The notes under the pieces are model-generated. The model made no database searches and was not told the origin of the DNA. It saw only the letters and a list, made by a program, of their open reading frames with translations. DNA of 64,000 nucleotides. Source: Trametopsis cervina. Lineage: Eukaryota; Basidiomycota; Agaricomycetes; Polyporales; Irpicaceae. The stretch covers positions 1,192,905 to 1,256,904 of the forward strand of contig MU278350.1 of NCBI GenBank assembly GCA_022385755.1. Direction: 5' to 3'. Below, in pieces: positions 9,966 to 21,853 of the stretch. Position 1 is the first letter of the stretch. Each line of letters opens with the position of its first letter. Position numbers and translations under genes: made by a program.

Positions 9966-12223
9966 ATGGCCGGAGCAAATTACATGGGCGGTCGAAGGTA
10001 TGCTGCATGTTAAACTCATTGTATCTCGAGAATAATCTATCAAAGGAACGCTGCGAAAGCCCGAATCAAGGATGAAAACGGTAGATTGCAGAAGTGTCAT
10101 TTCGGCAAGCAACGTCTCTCGATCCTCACCAAGGGCCTCGGAAGACCAGCTGCCTCCTTGTCGAGCGGTTTACCTATGCATCCAACTGGCTCTTCCACAG
10201 AACACATTGCAGCAATAACTCTTGCGCATGCAAGACGAGAATCTCTGGCATCGTATACTAACAAAAATGATGCAGGCTATATGCGGGCTACCACCCATAT
10301 AGAGAAAGCTGGTTCTTCGTCCATCGTCAAACGTAAAAAGTCTGTAGCATCGTCCTCGAAGACTCAATCCAGTCCCAGCTCGTACAGCGCCGCGAACCAC
10401 CCGTCCAAGATACTCCAACAACTGGATGAATCTGACCGTATGTTTCCTAATTTGTTGCACGGCTGGATGATTAATTCTTGGTTCTAGCTCTGGTTTTGCG
10501 AGGGACAATCAATAAGCTCCTTACACAGCCCGACTTTGCAGGCCTCACAGGAAGGGAGACTAGGATGCGCGAAGAAGCATTTGGAATCTTTTCCACCTTA
10601 TTATCTTCTGACACGGATTCATACGATGATCCAAAGGTGCGGGCACCCATTGCATCGTACACGATGATGCTGAACTCGTATAATGTCACGTAGTCCCACT
10701 GGATACAAACCTCGCCGTCGACTGCGTTGATGAACCCAGGTGTGTATTCATCCACTCCGATAAGTTCGCCAAGCCGAACTTCAAATCCTCTATCAGACTT
10801 CGAGCCCATGGACTTCGATGGAGACTCTGGGTTTTTAGAAGCCATCCAACTTGATGACCCGGCGATGATTCGTCCTTCAGAACAGATAGATCTACCACTC
10901 GAAGGACGTCCGTCTGCATATATGAATTATGGCTTACCTCCATTGACAGCAGGATCAAGACATCTCAGCCAGCGCTCTCATGACTGCAAGGGTCCTCGTG
11001 CTATGGCAACATCTACACGCGACTTGTCACCTGCCATCTCTCTACAGCCAAGCTCTCGATACTCTTCACCAGGACTCGATCATCTTGAGTGTCTCGTAGC
11101 GGATCCAGAAAGATCTGTCCTATCCCCTGGTGAAAGTCGGAACAGCGCCACATTTCTGCACCGGATCACTACAAACTATCCATTTGCCTCTGCTTCTATT
11201 TATTCTGGCGACTCGTCATCTGACTCTAACTTTCGACTGTCTCGACCTACTGCATCGTCGCCTTCTCCTGCTGCTTTTCGTTTACCCTCTGCTTCTGGAG
11301 TATCGTCACCTCGTTTCATCTCTGACGTCGTTTCGCCTACACCTACGCCAAATCCTACTGCTGAATCCGAAATTGCTGTTGAAGAAACACTGCTTGCTAC
11401 TGTGGACGGGAACCTATTTGAGGATGCGGACCCATGGACGCGTATCAAAGGACGCCTTTTCTCTTCTCGCCGACTTTCGGCCCCTCAGAATCATGTAGAA
11501 GATGATGAGTACATAGACTTATTCAAGGAACTGCGCCAAGTCTCCCGCCGCAGAGGCGTCGGTTACCGCACGCCTCCCACGAGCCCTTTCACGGACAACC
11601 CCTCGCCTCTATCACGAAGAAGTCACAACATTGACGAGAGTGAAGAAATGGTTTCAGTCGGTTCTGGTGATTCCATGTCGCCTGTTGACCAGGGGAAAGC
11701 TTTCGATGACCTGGAACCAGAAGCACCGACTGAGCTGGTCACTGCCATTGCAGGTGATGGCTGGTCGCCGTCCCCGGCTTTCCCTGAGGACTCAATAACA
11801 ACACATGCGAAGACACCGACTACAGCTTGCATGGCATCTCCCGTGGACCGAGGTGGAAGGAATTCTACGCGAGTGGTGCAAACGCCTACGGCAGCAGCAA
11901 TACCCGGCTTAACGCCCCCAACTTATCCTTTCGGAACGAGATTAGGCAACTTATCATTGTATCGCGATGTGACAAGCGTACAAGATGTTCACTCTACCGT
12001 AAGAAGAGTCATAAGGCCGACCAAATCTTACTCGAGTCCACTTCATGATGTGGATTCCACCGCGTCGGACTCAAGTCCTAAAGATGCCGGGATGCCGCTC
12101 AGCGCACCCACTGGGGCATCAGTTCGAGAGGCGTCTCCAGTTGAGCAGGATACTTCCCGCAGCACGGCGCCCTTCATCAAAGGACCACTCTTGTTTGGAG
12201 ACGAGGATGACGAGGAGATTTGA
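9966..12223 (+). CDS. Unrecognised Ser/Pro-rich disordered protein
   Basis: A protein of about 690 residues that I do not recognise. The first exon (MAGANYMGGR, ATG at 9966) splices in frame into NAAKARIKDENGRLQK and then KCHFGKQRLSILTKGLGR. This makes a short basic N-terminal block that looks conserved. A small helical block follows (LVLRGTINKLLTQPDFAGL, then GRETRMREEAFGIFSTLL). A long exon from about 10690 is almost entirely low-complexity Ser/Pro/Thr/Asp. It has repeated S-P dipeptides and RRxS-type sites (for example SSRRLSAP and RQVSRRRGVGYRTPPTSP). The C-terminus is acidic (LLFGDEDDEEI). The many SP/TP sites suggest a phosphorylated regulatory protein, but this is inference. A nuclear role is possible given the basic patches. 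Introns are at about 9998-10046, 10449-10494 and 10637-10693. Confidence 0.75.
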
Positions 12224-12646
12224 GCAAGCGTAAAGGTCGCTGGCAGTCCAGCTTTTGCCTTCAGGGACGTTTCTCAGTCCAACGTCGGGTTTATCTATCT
12301 GCGTGACGCCCTTGAGGCAACAGAAATTCTGACGGAGGAATTCGTCCTTCTTAGTCAATGGGTGTCAACTCGCTGAGCTGTTCCAACGTTGGGGATCAAG
12401 AGATGTATCGTATGCGCGGTCTATACCTACACTATTTGTTGGGAAACTTGTTCGGTATTGTATCGAGGCGCGTTATTCACATGTGAGAGACTGATAGTTA
12501 GCCTTACATGGTCATTCAACAAACTCAACGCATGTGATAGGACATGGAGCTCCCGCTTTATAAAGTTAAAAGGTCGTGCAACTCGCCTGTGAGCCCCCCT
12601 CTCGATCGTCCCATCAATCTCTTCACCCGTACGTATACTATCCACG
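12224..12646. other. Promoter region of b5-ACAD fusion
   Basis: 423 bases between two plus-strand genes. They hold the 3' flank of the disordered-protein gene and a TATA box for the fusion gene. No further gene is seen. Confidence 0.5.
12559..12565 (+). promoter_or_regulatory. TATA box of b5-ACAD gene
   Basis: TATAAAG, 88 bases before the ATG at 12647. Confidence 0.5.
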
Positions 12647-15010
12647 ATGGCCACAAAGGAGTTCACGAGGGAGGAGGTTGCAAAAGTATGCAAGCCCGTC
12701 TATGATTCACGCGACTCTCGCTGATACTAGAGCAAACTGCGCAGCACAATACTCCTGATGACTTGGTATGACAGTCCACTAGAATATGACGATACGAGCC
12801 TGACACCGTACTCTAAAGTGGGTCATCATTGATGCGAATGTGTACAACCTCTCGAAGTTCAAGGAGATGCACCCTGGAGGCATGGCGGTTCTCTTGGACG
12901 AGGAGATTCGTAAGTCGCGTTCGCTGTGTATTGGGGAATGAGCCCACATTTATATGCGTATCCAGCTGGCCAGGATGTTACTGAAGCGTTCTACTCGCTC
13001 CACCGACACGAGGTTATTATTCGACCCCAGTACAAGAGGCTGCAAGTCGGGATTATCAAGGGCGAGAAGAGCGTCATCACATCACGCATTCCTGGCGAGA
13101 TGAGCGGAGTTCCGTACGCCGAACCAACATGGCAGACGAAAGGCTACTACAGCCCATACTACAAAGATGTACGAGCGTCATTGGGTGCAAGATCATGTCG
13201 AGGCTAACCGAGATATAGTCACACAGGGAGTTGGCGAAGGCGATGCGAAAATTCATTGACGAGGAAGTATATGAGGATGCGCAGGTGCGTAATTTTTGCC
13301 TTGTATGCATTTAAATTCTCAATTCCATTCATAGGCACGCGAAGAGGATGGGAAGCAAGCGAGCGCCCATATTGTGCAGAAATTCGCGTAAGTTGGATTC
13401 ATGATGCGAATTTGCGCATTGTGCTGACGGTTCTCGCGTTCTTAGTGACCTGAACATCCTTGCGATGCGTATGGGACCTGGAAAGCATCTGAAGGGAAAG
13501 ACGCTTATGGGCGGCATCGTTACGCCTGAGGAGGTGAGTTCTTGTCTGTGTCGTCGCACGCAGTTGTACTGATCAGTTATACCGCATGTCTCAGTATGAC
13601 TACTTCCACGAGCTCGTTCTTACACAGGAGACCACTCGAGTTATGGCTCGTGGCTACGGAGATGGCCTCGGCGGTGGATCTGTCATTGGCTTGCCTGCAG
13701 TACTGAACTTCGCGAACCCCCAGTTGAAGGCTCGCGTGTCGGAGGAGGTACTGACGGGGAAGAAGTGGATGGCCCTGGCAATTTCGGAGGCGTTCGCAGG
13801 CAGCGACGTCCAAGGTCTGAAGACCTTCGCTAAGAAAACCGAAGATGGCAAGCACTGGATTATCAACGGCACAAAGAAGTGGATTACGACTGGACAGTAC
13901 GTCTTGTGACTGATATCCGCGATAAATACTCATTATTTCATAGTTTCGCAGACTAGTATGCCATTGCGATTCGGGCTCTCGTATGTTTCCTGACTTGTTC
14001 ACAGCTTCACAGTTGGTTGCAAGACGGCCAATGGCTTCACTGTCATCTTCGTGGAGCGTGGCGAGGGTGTTAATACTAAGCCAATCAAGACTTCTTACTC
14101 GTCTGTCGCTGGAACTGCATACGTTACTGTGAGTTCTCATTGCTTGATTCATGCTATTGCATTAGCTCATTCCTTGTTAGTTCGACAACGTCAAGGTCCC
14201 TATCGAAAATACGCTGGGAGCCGAAGGCCAAGGGCTTTTCGTGATCCTCAGTAACTTCAACCACGAGCGATGGATGATGTGCTGCAGCTCGGCAAGAACT
14301 CAGCGCTACATTGTTGAGGAATGCCTCAAGTGAGTATGGTCACGACTGGTGCTTCAAACCAATATTCTGACTCCAATGACAGATGGGTCAGCCAGCGCAA
14401 GGCGTTCGGTAAGCCGCTGAGCAGTCAACCAGTTATCCGCAGCAAGTTGGCCGGAATGATTGCTCGTACCGAAAGCGTGCAAAGCTATCTGGAGAACATC
14501 ACCTACCAGATGACCAAAATGGTTTGTTAAGCATCTACTGATTCCCGAGTCCCGCCTAACAATATCTGGTTCTGCAGAGCTACCAGGAGCAAGCAAAGAA
14601 CTTGGCTGGGTACGTTGCATGGTTGAAGGAACACTGGCCGAGACTGATGACAATGCCTTCATAGCCCTATAGGGTTGCTTAAGATGTACTCCACTCGATG
14701 CGCCCAGGATACGGCTCGTGATGCTGTACAGATCTTCGGTGGTAGGGGTATCACCAAGAGTGGTATGGGTAAGATGATTGAGCACGTGAGTGTTGTATTT
14801 TATCGCACACTCCTTTCTCGCCGCTGACCTTGATATTATAGTACTACCGAACTGCCACATTCGATGCTCTACTTGGAGGAGGTAGGTTTTATTCTAGCAC
14901 ATTGATGTTAACGCAATATTGATAGTCTTTTTTTTTCAGCCGAGGATGTTCTGGGTGACCTTGGTGTGCGTCAAGCCCTTGCCAAAATGCCGAAGAACAC
15001 GAGACTATAG
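12647..15010 (+). CDS. Cytochrome b5-acyl-CoA dehydrogenase fusion
   Basis: One spliced frame joins an N-terminal cytochrome b5 domain to a full acyl-CoA dehydrogenase. Exon 1 reads MATKEFTREEVAK. The heme-binding part follows: DLWVIIDANVYNLSKFKEMH with HPGG (first axial His), then VTEAFYSLHRHEV (second His). The dehydrogenase part starts near KAMRKFIDEEVYEDAQ. It continues with LNFANPQLKARVSEEVLTGK, the FAD/substrate motif ALAISEAFAGSDVQGLKTFA, then WIINGTKKWITTGQ. Next come FDNVKVPIENTLGAEGQGLF, NFNHERWMMC, SQRKAFGKPL, and a C-terminal ARDAVQIFGGRGITKSGMGK. It ends KMPKNTRL, TAG at 15008-15010. More than ten short introns interrupt it. The protein presumably oxidises an acyl-CoA thioester and may pass electrons from FAD to its own heme. 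The substrate is unknown. Neighbours give no pathway clue. Confidence 0.92.
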
Positions 15011-15861
15011 TGTTGTAGCACCTGCTCATGTATTCCCTAGAGATGTTGTAATTTATGCAATGCTGAATCGCGCCCTTTTGATTGAAATCGGTGGATGACC
15101 TCTCAGCGACCCATTGCAAAGATAATGTAAATAAAAGTGGCATAAAACAAAACAAAACGTACACGAGATACGCTGCTTCGCAATGAAGCTGTATGCTGAA
15201 AAATTCGTACGGCGGCATTGAGGTGAGGGCAGAACACGGAACGCCCTAGTAAAAGGCGAGGGCGTTGTCTGATTGCACTGCCCTCTGCCGCTGAATAGCT
15301 TAGCGGAGGGAATGAGCGTCTGGAGGGACTTCTCAATTTTGTTCAAGTCGCGGGCGACGGCATTAAGCGCTTGTCACGGCATTTACCGACCCGAACGAAC
15401 GAGCTCTGGAATTGGATCGCCTGCCCCTCCGACACGAACGACTATAACCTCCACCGCCACCATCGCCACCACCTTCGCACTCACGCCTTATCCTCTCACT
15501 TCCTTTTCCTGTATTCTGACGACTCGTATCTTGCAGTACCGCTAATTCTCAGCCCGGCATAATTCTCTCGGCCTGCGCGCTGTTCACCTTGTATTCCGGC
15601 TGGAAGGGCATTTTGGGCTCAGAAGGGTTAAGGACTTCAGCCTTCCTGTATCAATACTGCATGTAAGAGTTCACTGTTCACTGTGCGGACGTGAACACAT
15701 TTCCCTACTTGCCTCAGAACCCCATTCTGACTGGTCTCTAATCCTGTCGTGCCTCGCATCCCTGTCCGTCGATACTCAATAATCCTGTCACTTTCTGTAC
15801 CCAGAAACAAAAGACACGATTTTAATCGGCTGTATACTGTGCTGAGTTCGACCTGTCAAAC
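15011..15861. other. Intergenic, possible small minus-strand gene
   Basis: 851 bases between two plus-strand genes. Several overlapping frames on both strands look partly coding. The best candidate is a 46-residue minus-strand product at 15549-15759 with a GC-AG intron at 15646-15712, described in the findings. Nothing here is firm enough to call a gene. Confidence 0.35.
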
Positions 15862-17360
15862 ATGCCTGAAGACGATTTTGATATCTACGGTGAAGACGAC
15901 GGTTTTACAACCAAGGGACAAGTAGTAAGTCTGCATTCTGTCAAGTAGCATATTGTCCATGTACTGATCCACCCGACGATAAAGTCACTCGAAGACTACG
16001 ATGAGAGCACAAATCAAGAAATGCCAGACGCTGCACCTGGCTCGCCAGTTGTAGGCGCAAAAAGACAACGAGAAGACGACGAGGAAGCTGAACAAAACAG
16101 CAACGCCCCCTCTGGGGAGGCTGAACCGGAAACTCGCCCCATTGCATCTGGTGCGACCCGCAGCCCCAGTGCCCCTGCCAATGGCAACTATAATGGCAAT
16201 GGAAATAACTCCATGGCTGGCCTTGTGGGTGCTCAAGCCGGTCAAAACCAAGACGCAATTTACATCGGAGATCTCCAATGGGTCTGTATATTCCGTTGTA
16301 TCTGTTGTATCTGCTGTATTTCTGAAGCTCTGTATCACAACTTGTATAGTGGACGACTGATGAGGACCTGCGTCAAATTGCGGCGAAATTGGGAGTGAAT
16401 CTTGATCATAAGGACATCACGTTCTCAGAGCATAAAGTGAATGGCAAGAGCAAAGGGTGCGCTGCATTCCCGAGCTCATATATGCGGTTCTGAGACCTAA
16501 TTTTCTATAGTATCGCGTATTTGGAATGTCACAGCTATGACAACGCGATGACGTTGAAGAACTGGTTCGAAAACAAGTAAGCGTTAGTAGCATGCCCGAT
16601 CCGATGTGCTGACCATAGGTACAGTGACTTCCAAAACCGCCGCGCCAACATCTCGATGACCAGCTCAGCGCAAGGTAATCCTTTCCGAACTCTGCCCAAA
16701 GGTATGTACTTCTAAGCTGTTGATACGTCTTCCTGCTGACGTCGCACCCCAGAACCTCCTGCACGCGAGGTGCGCCAAGGACAGCAAGGGGGTGCACCAA
16801 TACCAACAGCAACATCTGGGCCCACGGGCCGTGGCGGAGGCAACTTCCGCGGTGGCATGAACCAAAACGCCGCTCCGATGAACAACAATATGGCGGGCAT
16901 GGGTGGCATGCGCGGAGGTATGGGAGGCGGAGGTATGATGCGAGGAGGCGTACCTGGGATGGGTATGGGCGGTATGGGTGCAATGGGTGGCATGGGCGCA
17001 ATGGGAATGGGAGGAATGGGTATGGTCGGGATGGGCATGCCTGGTATGGGGATGGGAGGCATGGGCATGAATAATATGGCAGGCGGGTTTGGCGGACGCG
17101 GTGGAGGGATGGTACCTGGAGGCCCGCGAGGGTATGGTGGAGGACGAGGCGGAGGCATGGGAGGTGCGCGATGAATACTCTTACTCGTGAGCAGGTGATT
17201 GACCAAGTTGACTTCGCGTTTAGGAATGCAAATGGGTGGCAGAGGTGGTTACGGAGGGGGTCACTTCAATCCTGCGTTCATGCAAGGTGGCCAAGGCGGT
17301 GGGGGCTATGGCCTCGATGGACCGAGAAAGAGGTTCAAGATGGAAGACGGCAGCGGATGA
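15862..17360 (+). CDS. CPSF6-like RNA-binding protein
   Basis: An RRM protein resembling CPSF6, the large subunit of cleavage factor Im in mRNA 3'-end formation. The acidic start [20 protein letters not shown] is followed by an acidic linker. A single RRM comes next: [20 protein letters not shown] (RNP2 in IYIGDL, with the WWTTDEDL block seen in CPSF6), then [20 protein letters not shown] (RNP1). The RRM ends near [14 protein letters not shown], where CPSF6 has its GxNPV segment. The rest is a long Gly/Met/Arg-rich tail built on repeated GMGG units, with a final exon ending [13 protein letters not shown]. In CPSF6 the tail is Pro-rich and RS-rich, so this tail differs in kind. At least six introns. 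The nuclear role is inferred from the RRM and tail. Confidence 0.85.
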
Positions 17361-18007
17361 TGTCCCGCCTTGACCAACACATTTCGTTTCATATTTCTTG
17401 CCCTCCTCACTCTTGTACTGCACAGCATATCTGTTTTCAGCACTTGCCTCTGATGAGCAGTGTCTCACCGTCTCGCTCTCCTGCAATTTCGCTCTCACGT
17501 CGATTACCGTTATTCAAACTTCGTAGTAAAGTGCATACATAACCTCCCCTGTGGTGTAATTCAACGCACGTCTGAATGCAATCTCAAGTTCTAACTTGTT
17601 GTAAAGTGATGGTTACTGACTGAAACATCACTTGGATAGAGGCAAACTCTCATTATACTGGAGGAATCATAAGCCTTCTAGTAGATCTGTGACATGGGAT
17701 TGCTATACAACAACGAGGCAATATTGTGAGGGATGTATGAATGAATGAAGATTGTATGGAATATGCACTGATGGATGAGACAGAATGACCTAATAGACCT
17801 GTGTCGCTAACGAATAAGTACGGAGTTATGATGAGTAGCAATACACAAGGAGTCATTGGTGGGAGACCGTTGAGCAACCAAAACGAAGAGTAAAGAAGCA
17901 GAAATGTTCATGAGATTGAACAGACACAATCACAGGTCCATGCCCATGGACCACACACCGCAGTGACCCCGCAACTTCCCCGAGCGGGTAAGTCACAAGA
18001 CTCACGG
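17361..18007. other. Convergent 3' flanks
   Basis: 647 bases between the stop codons of the CPSF6-like gene (+) and SPT2 (-). No conserved coding frame or repeat is seen, and it likely holds both 3' UTRs. Confidence 0.5.
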
Positions 18008-19542
18008 TCAATAACCTCGCTTCTCGCGCAGCTCTTTCTCCTTGCGCTTCCTGCGCTTCTCTTCCTCGTGCCGCCTCTCCTCCTCCGCGGCAAGTTCGTC
18101 TTCCTTGCGTGCAAGGCGCATGCTGCATTGTGACACATAATGAGCAATGCGATGGCCACATGATCAACCATGAACACCAACCTGTAGAACTCCTCTTTCT
18201 CCACCTCGCTGGCACCAGCCTCCATGTCCTCGTCATCGCTGTATACATCCTGGCCGACGTATCTGCTCCTGTCTTTGCCGAACATCTTCCAGATCTCGGC
18301 GCTGATGGAGTTGGCAGGAGCTGCCTGCGGACGTCGTTTCGGAGGGGGAGAGTCGCTGAGAGAGCCGGAGCGCTGTCGTTTTTTCATCGCAGCAGCAGGC
18401 AATTTGGAGGATGATTTGCCCGAGACAGCAGATGGTCGGGTAGGACCTTTCTCGGAGGGGCCCATCTTCTTAGTAGGGAGAGGTTTCGAGGACGATCCAT
18501 TGGGAGCAAGTGACTTGTCGGCCGGTTTGCCACCGACTGACTTAATGTGAACGCCTGTTCCTTTGAATGGCGGAGGAGCGGAGACTTGGAGACGGGAAAC
18601 GGATGAAGACAGTGCGGCTGTCGAGATGGGTTTCATGGAAGGGGTTTTTGACGGCACGGGCGGCGTCGCAGAATGTGACTTGGCCGTCGGGCGGGGCTGG
18701 GACTCTTGAGATGGTTTGCGTTCCGGAGAGTTACTGCGCGACGAGAACATCGACGACGCTCTTGAGATGCCATTGGCGGAATCCGCCTTTATCGATTCCG
18801 CTTTGGCCTTCTGCTTTCCAAACCAGTTATCGAACCCTCTAGCGTCCTCGCCTGATAACGTCTTCGCCGCCTTCTCTTTAGCACGGTCCTGCAGGATCTC
18901 GTCAATCGTCCTCGTGTCCCGTTTGTTCGTGTTCAGCTTGATAAGAGCAGGAGGTTCACGTGTGAGACGTTCCCTGACTGAACGGTACGCCGTGCCCGAG
19001 GGAGCGCCCCCGCCGGTTGTATCGTCGACGGCGCCACCAGGCAGTCGCCTGCCCATCTTCTTGTACGCCCCGCCTGTGGCCCGTTTGTTCGCATTCGTGC
19101 CAAAGTTGAGCTCCCTCTGAAGCCGCAGCCGACGCTTTTCCTCTCGAGTGAGGGCAGACCCGCCCCCCGCCTCATCATCATCGGACCCTGGTCTTCGTCT
19201 CCCAACGCCACGCGATGCCGAGCTCGAGGACGGGTATCCCGATGCCTTAGGCCCGTACCGCAATGCGTTGCGCTCCTCCTCTTCCTTCCGCTTAGCCTCC
19301 TGCTCCTTCTTCCGCCTCTCCTCCTCAAACCGCTGTCGCCTCTCCTGGTCCCGCTTCTGGTCCTCGAGGTGCTTCAAACGGAGCTTGGCCTCAACCTCGC
19401 GCTCCTTGGCCTCTTTGGCCTCCTGCGCCTTTCGCTTCGCCGCCTCCTTCTTTTGTCGCTCAGCGATTGCAGACTGTACGGCCGCCTCGGACTGCTTTGT
19501 CTGAGAGGCACTGAGGGCCATGAGCGCCGCGAACGACGACAT
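18008..19542 (-). CDS. SPT2: SPT2 chromatin protein (histone H3-H4 chaperone)
   Basis: Spt2 binds histones H3-H4 and DNA and restrains spurious transcription behind RNA polymerase II. The start MSSFAALMALSASQTKQSEA (ATG at 19542) leads a long Lys/Glu/Arg/Ala coiled-coil region (QKKEAAKRKAQEAKEAKERE). Basic disordered linkers with Ser/Pro follow, including KKRQRSGSLSDSPPPKRR. The diagnostic C-terminal Spt2 domain has ISAEIWKMFGKDRSRYVGQD, then a DDEDMEAG acidic patch. A final intron at about 18121-18181 joins this to LARKEDELAAEEERRHEEEK and a basic end, RKEKELREKRGY. The H3-H4 binding helices of the family lie in this last part. About 490 residues, a typical fungal length. It converges with the CPSF6-like gene, and both act on nuclear transcripts, though the pairing may be chance. 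Confidence 0.9.
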
Positions 19543-19993
19543 TCTTCTAGCTAAGCTGTGCTATTGTGCGATTCTAGAAAGTCGTGTGTAAGGGGAATTA
19601 GCGCAGGAGCCCAAGCCAGTTATTCTGGAGAAGGCGAGAGGGTATCAGCGTGTGGCGGGGTCGTAGTTGTAGTGAGAGGTTGCAAGGCTTTGGCCACTCG
19701 GCCGCAGGTGGTCCTGCCTCATTTGGCCGTGTTTACCTCCAGTCAAAGAACACGTCAGATGCAGTGACTCATGCACATGACCGTACTTTTTCAGCAGTAA
19801 TTCCGCTGAAATACGTGCATGTCTGATCTCTGAGCTGTTGTTAAAGTGAAGATCCTATATGTTTGGCAGGAAATGACAATCGGGATCGAATACAGTGATG
19901 TCAGAATAAGATACTTGTGTGTACTCGGCGCTTAAATACGCGGTATGTGATGTCTGTGATCCAAAAATGCAACTCTTTCCATATCCAATATGA
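19543..19993. other. SPT2 upstream region
   Basis: 451 bases between the SPT2 start and the stop of the next minus-strand gene. It presumably holds the SPT2 promoter. No gene is seen. Confidence 0.45.
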
Positions 19994-21853
19994 CTATCGC
20001 TCTTCGTCGTTCGCTGTCCACATTTTGCTCGGAAGATACGAGCCCACGAAAAGTGCGAGGCAGGTGACGAATGACATCGCCCAGTAAACGAGGTGGCCGT
20101 TGAGGTAATGCAGTTCCGGGTCTATCGATAAGGAGAAAAGTGAGTTGGCGACCGCAGGTCCAATGGCACGCATGATCGATACACCCAGTTGAGCGAAACC
20201 GTTCACAGTTCCAAGGGATGCGCGGTTCGGCGAAGATGCGGTGATATACATGAAGGCGCATCCTGAAGCAGGAGAACGACGTTTAATCACAAGCTTCCAG
20301 TTCATTCAATGCAAAAATACTCACCATACGAGAAGTTGATCAGAATCGACGTAATGATTTGGAATGCAACCGCGAACCAGACGATCGGGTGTGTCGTGCC
20401 TTGTGTCCTCGCCAAAAAGTTGATGATGGGGAAGAACGCGTAAACCACCAGCGACGATCCAATTCCAACCATGTACACATTCTTCGGTCCGAAACGTGCT
20501 TGAGTTCGTGCAAAGTAGTAGATCTGCAGAAAACCGTTCACAATGCCATAAAGCGCGAGGATCTTGCCAATGTGGTGAGGCGGCAGTCCGAGGCCCCCGA
20601 GCTCCACCGGTGTAGAGTAGAAGACAGGCTGGATGGCACGAGTAGAAATGTCGACCAAAGCCAAGAAAGCGTAGTTTATAGCAGCCAACAGGACCCGTGG
20701 GATCATGACTTGACTGAGAGGCAACGGCTTTTTCTTCGCATCTTCGACAGACGTAATACCAACCGTGGCGGTAGCCTTGTTGTCTTGTCCACTAGAAGCC
20801 GTTTGAACTGTTAGGTTGTCCTTGGTCAGCCATGCACGGAAGATATTACGGGCCGAGCGAGGGGTGGCTACAGTCTTGCGCCGAAAGCATAAGTTACGAA
20901 TCCTGCTGAGGGAAGGGGAGAAGAACTTACCTCATGCAGAAAGAGGAGACTGACGAGCCAGGCCACCGCTGAGAACGTTGCTGGCACGGCACATGCGAGG
21001 AAGTACGGGTATTCCTTCAGAAACTCCGAATGCCCAAAGGTGTCGGGGAAACGCTCAACCGGTCTGGAAAGGAAGCCTCCTATGATAGGCCTAGAAAGAT
21101 ACTCGTTAGCCGAGCTTTTACTCCCATGCGTTGTAGGACATGCTCACCCAAGCGTGCCGCCGGTGCTCCAGGAGATGGGAAGGTACGAGTATGCCTGTGC
21201 AAGATTGGTCGAGTCGGTGATCTCCGCTATCATACTCTTCAACACGCCAATGTTACCATTCAATGCACCGTTCAAACTACGACTATGGAGCGGAGTGAGG
21301 CATCAGCTTCAATGCGGAACTTGACAGTCAGAATGGGACTAACCTCAGTACGGCTCCCCAGAACGTCTTCGATAAACCGAAACAGTACATCGACAATGAC
21401 AGTCCGAGTAAGCCTGTCATGATGACGGGCTTTCTGCCTATATGGTCGGACAGTCGGCTCCAATGGAGGACCGTCAGCGCTTGAGTGGCGAAGAATATGG
21501 ATTGCTGAAGGCGACCTTCATCAGCCATCATAAGGAATGTCGAGGGAGGAAATGCTCACCATAACGCCGGCATAGTAGCCGACTCGCGTCTCATCGCCGT
21601 GGGTGATCCCAACGTCGCGGATTAACTGACAGTGAACGAGTCAATGTGAGAAGGGGAGTCAGAGAGAGAGAAGGCGTCAACATGACTCAGGGCTTACCTG
21701 CGGTAGGAAGGGGTAAATGACTTGGTTTGTCAATGGCTCTGCAAGCTGAAGGATGAGGAGAATGGAGAACTGAGCCCATGGCAGAGGGGTCGGTTTCTTC
21801 TTTTGCTGCTCGGGGAGCAGGGGGGATTCTTCGTCAATAGTCGTAGCGGTCAT
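19994..21853 (-). CDS. MFS transporter, ZIFL/TCR-TET type
   Basis: A major facilitator superfamily transporter of about 490 residues with twelve likely helices. The N-terminus MTATTIDEESPLLPEQQKKK (ATG at 21853) leads helix 1 (PLPWAQFSILLILQLAEPLT). The signature loop between helices 2 and 3 is SRLSDHIGRKPVIMTGLLGL, the MFS motif A form (RxSDxxGRKP). Helices 4-5 carry SWSTGGTLGPIIGGFLSRP, matching the G-rich motif C region. A central loop with KATATVGITSVEDAKKKPLP follows, then six more helices ending HLVYWAMSFVTCLALFVGSY. The loop motifs and length resemble fungal and plant zinc-induced-facilitator-like and drug transporters. The substrate cannot be inferred. About eight introns. A TATA box on the minus strand lies about 110 bases upstream. 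Confidence 0.88.

Noticed and set aside
17361..18007. Apparent extension of SPT2 to 17908 by reading through its last intron
   Set aside because: Splicing at about 18121-18181 restores the conserved charged Spt2 C-terminus ending at 18008; reading through gives unrelated text.
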